From JANMDR01 sp031409495 (lineage in GTDB: Bacteria; Pseudomonadota; Gammaproteobacteria; Burkholderiales; Usitatibacteraceae): a DNA stretch of 11,634 bases. The notes under the pieces were generated by a model. It did not search any database. It had not been told where the DNA came from and worked only from the letters and a program-made list of their open reading frames with translations. The translations under genes were made by a program, and so were the position numbers. The DNA lies in assembly GCA_031409495.1 (NCBI GenBank), contig JANNXI010000078.1:1-11634 (forward strand). Reading direction: 5' to 3'. Below, in pieces: positions 5,970-11,634 of the stretch; positions within the stretch are counted from its first letter, which is position 1, and every line of letters begins with the position of its first letter.

Positions 5970-6462
5970 AGGCATTAAATAGCGCCGCCAACCCCTCCCA
6001 CACCGCCAAATCAAAGTAGGCCGTAGCCAAGCCTGACGGCGAGCACAGCACAAAAATCTTTGCGTCCGCATCCGCAAATCCACCTTCCACCAATCCATAC
6101 GCCAACGCAGATGTTTTGCACCCCAACGCTGCGGCCGCTGCTGTTTTGCTGGTGAAAGCGATTATTTTTGGGTCTACTGCACGCATTTTTACCCAAAATT
6201 CATCAACTTCGAACGCGTCTTCTGGCAATTGCGCGTCGGTGCCGCTGTGGGCTTTGCACAGATCGGTCAAACCTATGCCTAAGCTGAGCAATTGTGCGTA
6301 ATCCTGCGGGGCAAAACGGGTTGGTGTGATGCCTACTTTAGCCAAAGTTGGCCAAAAGCGGTTACCCGCTTTCGCATAATAGCTGTTAGCCGCTGCTGAC
6401 GCCGTGGATGGTGCCGTGCCGCAGAACACCAACTTAAGGTTGGGTTCGAGTAGGTCTGGCAC
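5956..6462 (-). CDS. Mug/TDG-type DNA glycosylase with altered active-site motifs
   Basis: This is a member of the uracil-DNA glycosylase superfamily, nearest to the mismatch-specific Mug/TDG group, which removes uracil or thymine and related bases mispaired with G. From the GTG at 6460-6462 it has 168 residues, as expected for Mug. Motif 1 is GTAPS at 15-19, where E. coli Mug has GINPG with catalytic Asn; here that residue is Ala17. NRFW (34-37) is conserved. Motif 2 is SPSG at 141-144, where Mug has NPSG. The open frame extends to a GTG at 6547-6549, but the extra 29 residues (GYWCWQLRS and on) do not look like family sequence and would overlap the divergent ETF-QO start; no ATG lies between. 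The start has no clear Shine-Dalgarno. The exact substrate cannot be read from the sequence. Confidence 0.8.
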   Translation of the reverse strand: MPDLLEPNLKLVFCGTAPSTASAAANSYYAKAGNRFWPTLAKVGITPTRFAPQDYAQLLSLGIGLTDLCKAHSGTDAQLPEDAFEVDEFWVKMRAVDPKIIAFTSKTAAAAALGCKTSALAYGLVEGGFADADAKIFVLCSPSGLATAYFDLAVWEGLAALFNALKTP

Positions 6463-6483
6463 TAAATGGGCGGCTTTCCGTTT

Positions 6484-6489
6484 TATAAT
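6484..6489 (+). promoter_or_regulatory. Consensus -10 hexamer upstream of ETF-QO
   Basis: TATAAT matches the sigma-70 -10 exactly, 29 bp before the ETF-QO ATG. The -35 position (about 6461-6466, ACTAAA) is poor, so an activator may be needed, or the match may be chance in an AT-rich stretch. Confidence 0.4.
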
Positions 6490-6518
6490 TAGGTTCCAAT
6501 TTATTTTTGAGATTTTCG

Positions 6519-8207
6519 ATGAGCGAAGCTGCCAACACCAGTACCCCACAATCCCTGCCAGAACGCGAGTTTATGGAGTACGACGTTGTTATTGTAGGCG
6601 CTGGGCCTGCAGGATTGTCCGCGGCGATTCGACTGAAACAAAAAGCGGCTGAGACGGGTAAAGAAGTTTCCGTATGCGTGCTTGAAAAAGGTTCTGAAGT
6701 AGGCGCGCATATTTTGTCTGGCGCAGTGATGGACCCACGGGCGATGAACGAGCTATTTCCAGATTGGAAAACCCTTGGAGCGCCGCTAAATCAGGCGGTT
6801 ACCGAGGATCGCTTCCTATTTTTATCAGAAAAATCAGCACACCAAGTGCCCAATTGGATGCTACCTGATTGCTTTAAAAATCACGGCAATTATGTGATTA
6901 GTTTAGCCAATGTGTGCCGCTGGTTAGGCACTAAAGCTGAAGAGTTGGGCGTTGAAATTTATCCCGGCTTTGCCGCTGCCGAGGTGATTTATACCGCTGA
7001 AGGTGCAGTAAAAGGCGTAGCCACGGGTGATATGGGCATCGGCAAAAGCGGTGAGCACACCGATCGTTACGCACGCGGCATGGAATTACATGGCAAATAC
7101 ACTTTGTTTGCCGAAGGCGTGCGTGGCAATTTAGGTAAAGAAATTCAAGCCAAATACAACTTAAACGCAGGCCGCGACCCGCAAGTTTATGGCATAGGCT
7201 TAAAAGAATTATGGGAAGTAGCACCGGCAAAACATGTGCCCGGCTTGGTCGTGCATTCAGCTGGATGGCCGTTAGATACCGCCACCTACGGCGGCTCGTT
7301 CCTGTACCACCTAGAAAACAATCAAGTGGCAGTGGGCTTTGTGGTGGGCTTGGCGTATACCAATCCTTACCTATCGCCATTTGAAGAATTTCAACGCTAT
7401 AAAACGCACCCAGCCATTCGCACGTTTTTTGAAGGTGGCAAGCGGATTGCCTATGGCGCGCGGGCAATTGCGGCAGGCGGTTTGCAATCGCTACCAAAAT
7501 TGGTGTTTCCCGGCGGCGCACTTATTGGTTGTGATGCAGGGTTCCTCAACACTTCGCGCATTAAAGGCAGCCACGCCGCCATTAAAAGCGGTATGTTGGC
7601 CGCAGATGCTGCATTCGATTCATTACAAGCTGGCCATGCGCAAGATGAGCTGGCGGCCTACCCCGAAGCGTTTAAGCAAAGTTGGCTGCACGAAGAATTG
7701 CATCGTGCCCGCAACTTTAAACCGGCAATGAGCAAAGGTCTTTACACCGGCACGTTGCTCGTGGGCATTGATCAAGTATTGCTTGGCGGCCGCGCGCCAT
7801 GGACATTGCATCACGGTCATGCGGATCATGAAACTTTGATGAATAAAAAAGATGCAACGCCAATCAGTTATCCAAAGCCTGACGGTGTGTTAACGTTTGA
7901 TCGCTTGTCTTCAGTGTTTATCTCTAACACTAATCACGAAGAGGATCAGCCCGCGCACTTAACGCTTAGAAACGCCAGCGTACCCGTTAATACCAACTTA
8001 GAATTGTACGATGGGCCTGAGCAACGTTATTGCCCGGCTGGTGTCTATGAATATGTGGAAGTAGTGAATGACCCCAGCAAAAAGCGGCTACAAATCAATG
8101 CGCAAAACTGCGTACACTGCAAAACTTGCGATATCAAAGACCCAACGCAAAATATAAAGTGGGTTGTGCCCGAAGGTGGCGGCGGCCCAAACTATCCGAA
8201 TATGTAA
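6519..8207 (+). CDS. Electron-transfer flavoprotein:ubiquinone oxidoreductase (ETF-QO)
   Basis: ETF-QO takes electrons from reduced electron-transfer flavoprotein and passes them to ubiquinone at the inner membrane, linking fatty-acid, amino-acid and methylated-amine dehydrogenases to respiration. The 562-residue protein has an N-terminal FAD-binding motif GAGPAG at 27-32 after YDVVIV. The central region includes the conserved stretches EKGSEVGAHILSGAVMDPRA (56-75) and GCDAGFLN (337-344). The C-terminal 4Fe-4S site has Cys505 (YCPAGVYE) and Cys531, Cys534 and Cys537 (CVHCKTC), all four present. Length matches the family. The ATG at 6519 is preferred over an in-frame TTG at 6507; the Shine-Dalgarno is weak (GAGA). 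No etfA or etfB is in the window. The CBS-domain gene follows after 34 bp on the same strand, with no terminator seen. Confidence 0.97.
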   Translation: MSEAANTSTPQSLPEREFMEYDVVIVGAGPAGLSAAIRLKQKAAETGKEVSVCVLEKGSEVGAHILSGAVMDPRAMNELFPDWKTLGAPLNQAVTEDRFLFLSEKSAHQVPNWMLPDCFKNHGNYVISLANVCRWLGTKAEELGVEIYPGFAAAEVIYTAEGAVKGVATGDMGIGKSGEHTDRYARGMELHGKYTLFAEGVRGNLGKEIQAKYNLNAGRDPQVYGIGLKELWEVAPAKHVPGLVVHSAGWPLDTATYGGSFLYHLENNQVAVGFVVGLAYTNPYLSPFEEFQRYKTHPAIRTFFEGGKRIAYGARAIAAGGLQSLPKLVFPGGALIGCDAGFLNTSRIKGSHAAIKSGMLAADAAFDSLQAGHAQDELAAYPEAFKQSWLHEELHRARNFKPAMSKGLYTGTLLVGIDQVLLGGRAPWTLHHGHADHETLMNKKDATPISYPKPDGVLTFDRLSSVFISNTNHEEDQPAHLTLRNASVPVNTNLELYDGPEQRYCPAGVYEYVEVVNDPSKKRLQINAQNCVHCKTCDIKDPTQNIKWVVPEGGGGPNYPNM

Positions 8208-8241
8208 TTCTTGATTTTCCACCATCGAACCGGAGACTAAA

Positions 8242-8676
8242 ATGAAACCCGTATCCGAACTACTCAGAAAACGTACCGACGAAACGCTCTATCATGTATC
8301 GCCCGAAATTACGGTATTCGAAATGCTCACGGTCCTCGCGCAACGGGGCGTTGGCGCAATGATGGTCATGGAAGGTGGCAAACTGGTGGGCGTGGTGTCA
8401 GAACGAGATTACACGCGCAAAATCGCCTTAGAGGGTAAAAGCTCGCGCGAAACCAAAGTACGCGAAATTATGACTTCCAACGTACTCGTCGTTACCCCAA
8501 AAACACGCACCCGTGACTGCATGGCGCTGATGAGTGAACGCAAAATTCGGCACTTACCGGTGGTTGAGAACGGAACCATCCATGGCATGATTTCCATTCG
8601 CGATTTGATGAACGATATTATTGAAGACCATGAGTTTACGATTTCTCAGCTGGAAAGCTATATAAAGGGCGGTTAG
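8242..8676 (+). CDS. Two-CBS-domain protein
   Basis: This 144-residue protein consists of a tandem pair of CBS domains, a Bateman module that usually binds adenosyl nucleotides and acts as an energy or redox sensor. CBS1 spans about residues 15-64 with GVVSERDY at 50-57; CBS2 spans about 76-126 with REIMTSNVLVV, HLPVVENG and GMISIRDL (115-122). There is no attached catalytic domain and no membrane segment, so it is probably a free-standing cytoplasmic regulator; its partner is unknown. The ATG has a good ribosome binding site, GGAG at 8232-8235. It lies 34 bp after ETF-QO and 9 bp before the ABC ATPase gene, so it may be co-transcribed with either. An earlier label for this family, inosine-monophosphate dehydrogenase-like, refers only to the shared CBS domains. 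Confidence 0.93.
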   Translation: MKPVSELLRKRTDETLYHVSPEITVFEMLTVLAQRGVGAMMVMEGGKLVGVVSERDYTRKIALEGKSSRETKVREIMTSNVLVVTPKTRTRDCMALMSERKIRHLPVVENGTIHGMISIRDLMNDIIEDHEFTISQLESYIKGG

Positions 8677-8685
8677 TTACGTTTC

Positions 8686-9438
8686 ATGCTGCAGATTCAC
8701 CAACTTTCAAAATCATTTCCGCCGCAACCACCGCTATTTGAAGCGGTGGATTTTACGCTGCAACGTGGCCAATATGTGGCCGTAATGGGCGAATCGGGCG
8801 TAGGTAAATCGACGTTTTTAAACATCGTCGCGGCCATGGAGCCCCCAAGCAGTGGCGCCGTGACGCTCGACGGCGTAGATTACCAAACTAAAATCAGCGA
8901 TAAAGCCCAATCTGCTTTTCGGCGTCGCCACTTGGGCTTTGTGTTTCAGGCGTTTCATATATTGCCGTATTTAACGGTAGCGCAAAACGTGGCGATTCCA
9001 TTGCAACTCAACGGTGTGACCGAGGCGGAGATGAGCAAACGCGTCGAAGAAATGCTCGATGCAGTGGGCTTAAGCGAAAAACACCACGCCAGCCCAGGAA
9101 CCTTATCTGGCGGGCAAATGCAGCGGGTTGCCATCGCACGCGCACTGGTGCATCGCCCCACGCTAGTGTTAGCCGATGAGCCTACGGGCAATTTAGATCC
9201 AGAAACGGCCGCGCAAATTTTAGCGCTACTCAAGGCTGAAATTGCGCGCAATAACGCCTGCGCTATTCTAGTAACTCACTCTGAAATTGCCGCCACCACC
9301 ACGCAACAAATTTACCGGCTGACGGCGACGGGATTGACAACAACTTCAGCCGCCGGGCCATCTGGCAATTCGCCTGCAAAGTTGTCTACCGAGTCCCCTG
9401 CTAAGTTATCTTACAAATCAGCCAATATCGCACCTTGA
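8686..9438 (+). CDS. ABC transporter ATP-binding protein, LolD/MacB/YbbA type
   Basis: This is the cytoplasmic ATPase that drives the FtsX-type permease encoded next. Of 250 residues, the first roughly 215 form a complete nucleotide-binding domain: Walker A GESGVGKS at 35-42, Q-loop Gln88 (FVFQAFHILPYLTV), signature LSGGQMQRVAIARAL at 140-154, Walker B LVLADE at 160-165 followed by PTGNLD, and the H-loop His198 (VTHSE). The layout is that of the lipoprotein-release or macrolide-export ATPases. An unusual tail of about 35 residues follows, rich in Ser, Ala and Pro and containing SPAKLS twice, eight residues apart. The ATG is 9 bp after the CBS-gene stop and has no strong Shine-Dalgarno, so translation may be coupled. 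Its stop TGA overlaps the TTG start of the permease. LolD identity is not claimed because no LolC/LolE pair is present. Confidence 0.94.
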   Translation: MLQIHQLSKSFPPQPPLFEAVDFTLQRGQYVAVMGESGVGKSTFLNIVAAMEPPSSGAVTLDGVDYQTKISDKAQSAFRRRHLGFVFQAFHILPYLTVAQNVAIPLQLNGVTEAEMSKRVEEMLDAVGLSEKHHASPGTLSGGQMQRVAIARALVHRPTLVLADEPTGNLDPETAAQILALLKAEIARNNACAILVTHSEIAATTTQQIYRLTATGLTTTSAAGPSGNSPAKLSTESPAKLSYKSANIAP

Positions 9439-11634
9439 TTAATCTCATTTTTTCGTTAAGCGTTGCGGGCTTACGCGCCAACCTCACCCGTAGCGTAATG
9501 TCGCTATGTGGCATTGCCCTAGGCATTGCCCTAGGCGTGGCAGTACAGGCCATTAATAACAGCGCATTATCAGAAATGGCGCAAGCCACACGCACGCTAT
9601 CCGGCGAGGCTGATGTGACGCTGCGTGGCGGCGGCTCAGGCTTTGATGATGCAAATTACGCAATTTTGGCGGGACACGCTGACGTCGCCGTGGCGTCACC
9701 CATTGTTGAGTTACAGGTGCGCACAGCCAACGCATCGCGCGCGCTGAAGCTTATCGGTGCAGATTACTTATCGCTCGCGCAGCTAAATCCGGCCATTGCG
9801 CTACGACCAAACACCGCCACCGACCGCTTTAGTATTTTTGATAGTGGCAATATTTTTATTAACGATGCCGCCAAGCAACTATTATCGCGTAACAACATAT
9901 TGCCTGAGGAAGCCCTATTTGTGGGCGTTTCCAGCCAATCAACTGTTGGAGTTAAATTGAAGTTTGCGGGGTCAATTGAATGGCCGGGCATCACTGAACC
10001 ACTGTTGGTACAAGATATCGCCGCGGTGCAACAAAATTTTGGCACGCTTAATTTATTGCATCGCGTTGACGTGCGGCTAAACGCAGGCGTCGATCGTGCG
10101 GCGTTCATTGAAGGCTTGCAGTCGCGCCTGCCTGAAAATATTGCCGCCCTTAGCCCTGAAGCGCAGGAAGACCAAACTGCGGCGGTGTCCCGCGCCTATC
10201 GCGTGAACCTCACCGCTTTATCGCTTATTGCGCTATTTACCGGCGGCTTTTTGGTTTTCACCACACAAGCGCTTGCCGTCGTGCGCCGCCAATCCGAGCT
10301 GGCGCTGCTGCGCACGCTCGGCTTCACGGTGAAACAGTTAGTAGCGGCACTTACGCTAGAGGGTGCCATGATTGGCGCGGCAGGCGCAGTGCTGGGCATC
10401 GCTTTCGGCTTGGGCATCGCCCAAATCGTGATGCAGCTACTGGGCGGCGACATGGGTAGCGGCTTTTTTGCGGGCTCTAAGCCGCGCTTAAGCCTATCAG
10501 GGTTGAGCGTAAGTGTTTTCGCACTTCTTGGGGTGCTTACGGGTGCTGCAGGCGCATTGGTACCGGCGCGCGCCGCCTGTGCTGTGCCGCCTGCCCGCGG
10601 TTTGAAGCCAGGCGCGGCAGAATTAATGTTCACTGCCTTGCCGCCGCCATTGTTGGGTATTGGCCTTCTGCTAGCTGGCGGCGCACTCACACAGGCGCCG
10701 TCGTTGATGAATTTACCGCTATTAGCTTATGCGGGTATTGCGCTAATTTTATTTGGCGCAATTGCGCTTACGCCACATTTATGCAAGTTAATAATACCTT
10801 CGAGAAGCCCTAAAATCGGGCTTCTTCAAGCATCCTCAAAATCAGTATTGGCGCTTGATTTAAGCCTTGCCCAAATGCGCAATGCGCCAGGGCAAACCGC
10901 TATCGGCATGGCTGGCGTAGTGACGAGTTTCAGTTTGATGGTGGCAATGTTGGTGATGATTAGCTCGTTTCGACAGTCACTCGATGTTTGGCTAAACAAA
11001 GTTTTGCTAGCACCCGCTTACGTGCGCGTGAATAACGGCTTTACCGATGCACCGGGCACGTTTACGGCCGCCCAACAGGCGCGTATTGCCGCAGATTCGA
11101 CCATCGAGCGCGTTGAATTTAACCGTATTCGCAGCATTTTAGTGGCACACAACGGCGTGCAAAACGAGCTCACCGTGATTGCGCGCAATATAACGCCAGA
11201 AGTGATTGCATCACTTACGCCCACAATAAAAGTACCGCAGCGTAATGCGGACCTGCCGGAAACCTGGATATCTGAGGCTACGGCGAGCTTATTGAATGTC
11301 CATGCAGGACAAAATTTACGCATCCAGCTTGGCACCACCGAACCAACTACTTTTTACGTCGCCGGTCTATGGCGCGATTATTCACGCACCAAAGGTGCTG
11401 CGGTGATTGACCGCGCGGTGTATCAAAAAGTGAGCGGTGATACGCTAGGCAATGATGCCGCTATTTGGCTCAAGCCAAAACTAAGTTTTGCTACCGCTCG
11501 CGAACATTGGCAGCGCACCTGGGCTGAGGGCGATTGGATCGACGTGAAGCGCTTAGCCTACATAGACGCCGCTGAAATTCGCGCGCTGTCGTTAAAGATT
11601 TTTGATCGCAGCTTTGCAGCTACTTACTTGCTTC
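9435..11634 (+). CDS. FtsX-type ABC transporter permease, 3' end outside window
   Basis: The frame stays open from TTG at 9435-9437 to the right edge (733 codons and one base) with no stop. It starts LINLIFSLSVAGLRANLTRSV, with a first membrane segment at about 20-38. A periplasmic-type domain follows to about 255, then spans near 258-280, 305-335 and 355-378 carrying the FtsX hallmark ELALLRTLGFTVKQL (about 289-303). Further spans lie near 397-417, 426-450 and 491-516, and a second soluble domain runs to the edge. This fits a duplicated ten-span permease of the YbbP/LolE/MacB superfamily, and about three more spans are expected beyond the window. TTG is the only sensible start: it overlaps the ATPase stop as TTGA, implying translational coupling. 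Together with the ATPase it likely handles an envelope lipid, lipoprotein or peptide; the substrate is unknown. Confidence 0.92.
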   Translation, partial: MINLIFSLSVAGLRANLTRSVMSLCGIALGIALGVAVQAINNSALSEMAQATRTLSGEADVTLRGGGSGFDDANYAILAGHADVAVASPIVELQVRTANASRALKLIGADYLSLAQLNPAIALRPNTATDRFSIFDSGNIFINDAAKQLLSRNNILPEEALFVGVSSQSTVGVKLKFAGSIEWPGITEPLLVQDIAAVQQNFGTLNLLHRVDVRLNAGVDRAAFIEGLQSRLPENIAALSPEAQEDQTAAVSRAYRVNLTALSLIALFTGGFLVFTTQALAVVRRQSELALLRTLGFTVKQLVAALTLEGAMIGAAGAVLGIAFGLGIAQIVMQLLGGDMGSGFFAGSKPRLSLSGLSVSVFALLGVLTGAAGALVPARAACAVPPARGLKPGAAELMFTALPPPLLGIGLLLAGGALTQAPSLMNLPLLAYAGIALILFGAIALTPHLCKLIIPSRSPKIGLLQASSKSVLALDLSLAQMRNAPGQTAIGMAGVVTSFSLMVAMLVMISSFRQSLDVWLNKVLLAPAYVRVNNGFTDAPGTFTAAQQARIAADSTIERVEFNRIRSILVAHNGVQNELTVIARNITPEVIASLTPTIKVPQRNADLPETWISEATASLLNVHAGQNLRIQLGTTEPTTFYVAGLWRDYSRTKGAAVIDRAVYQKVSGDTLGNDAAIWLKPKLSFATAREHWQRTWAEGDWIDVKRLAYIDAAEIRALSLKIFDRSFAATYLL
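9510..9536 (+). repeat. Exact 12-bp tandem duplication in first membrane segment of permease
   Basis: GGCATTGCCCTA occurs twice back to back (9510-9521 and 9522-9533), followed by GGC. It encodes Gly-Ile-Ala-Leu twice inside the first membrane span and keeps the reading frame. Identity at every base suggests a recent slippage duplication rather than conserved codons. Confidence 0.8.
10802..10826 (+). repeat. Hairpin inside permease coding sequence (family copy D)
   Basis: AGAAGCCC (10803-10810) and GGGCTTCT (10818-10825) pair perfectly over 8 bp around the 7-nt loop TAAAATC, with a G.U at 10802/10826. Loop length, the CCC-loop-GGG closing and the loop core AAAAT match the hairpins at 341-371 and 4204-4240. 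It encodes a loop (RSPKIGLL) between two membrane spans of the permease. Whether it affects transcription or is a remnant of an inserted repeat is unknown. Confidence 0.45.

Noticed and set aside
6507..6518. ETF-QO start at TTG 6507
   Set aside because: It adds only four residues; the ATG at 6519 is a better start codon and no ribosome binding site favours the TTG.
6463..6549. Longer glycosylase start at GTG 6547-6549
   Set aside because: The added residues are not family-like and overlap the divergent ETF-QO start and its TATAAT box.
6931..7521. 196-residue minus-strand open frame inside ETF-QO
   Set aside because: Basic, Cys- and Arg-rich composition typical of a shadow frame; ETF-QO on the other strand is unambiguous.
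8208..8241. Terminator between ETF-QO and the CBS-domain gene
   Set aside because: No inverted repeat in the 34-bp gap; it contains only a T-rich stretch and the CBS ribosome binding site.
10196..10690. 164-residue minus-strand open frame inside the permease region
   Set aside because: It is Ser/Pro/Ala-rich antisense of a GC-rich membrane-protein gene, with no recognisable domain.
1..11634. CRISPR arrays, tRNA or rRNA genes, insertion sequences, prophage genes
   Set aside because: No spaced direct repeats, RNA gene signatures, transposase-like proteins or integrases were seen.

Overview
The window looks like ordinary chromosome of an aerobic Gram-negative proteobacterium of moderate GC content. 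The UvrB N-terminus (SPFKLNQPFPPAGDQPAAI), the CTGT-N8-ACAG LexA box and the electron-transfer flavoprotein:ubiquinone oxidoreductase suggest Beta- or Gammaproteobacteria. I lean to Betaproteobacteria, from memory of family sequences only. No RNA gene, insertion sequence, prophage or CRISPR array was seen.

Layout. On the minus strand, reading right to left from 3141, are uvrB (nucleotide excision repair), a MarC-family membrane protein, and the start of gloA (glyoxalase I), which is cut by the left edge. uvrB has a LexA box over its predicted -10. Divergent from it on the plus strand are a short-form, probably NAD-preferring 6-phosphogluconate dehydrogenase and an exported M28 zinc peptidase. 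Next comes a type II toxin-antitoxin pair, higB-higA, with its own palindromic operator. higA converges on a minus-strand Mug/TDG-type DNA glycosylase whose two active-site motifs are not the canonical ones. Divergent from the glycosylase, the plus strand carries ETF-QO, a two-CBS-domain protein, a LolD/MacB-type ABC ATPase and its FtsX-type permease. The permease runs off the right edge.

How the genes relate. uvrB and the glycosylase are both DNA repair genes but are separate units. The ABC ATPase and permease overlap at TTGA and should form one transporter for lipids, lipoproteins or another envelope substrate. The rest is metabolic or accessory.

The least expected signal is a set of four similar hairpins at 341-371, 4204-4240, 5941-5969 and 10802-10826. 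Each has arms close to GAAGAYRCCC and GGGYRTCTTC around a 7-nt loop. Three sit at gene 3' ends. In all four the arm differences are G.U pairs only in the RNA of the local gene's strand, and A.C mismatches in the other. This suggests a lineage-specific RNA hairpin family acting as terminators or 3'-end stabilisers without strong U-tracts. One copy holds the stop codons of two convergent genes, and one lies inside the permease coding sequence.
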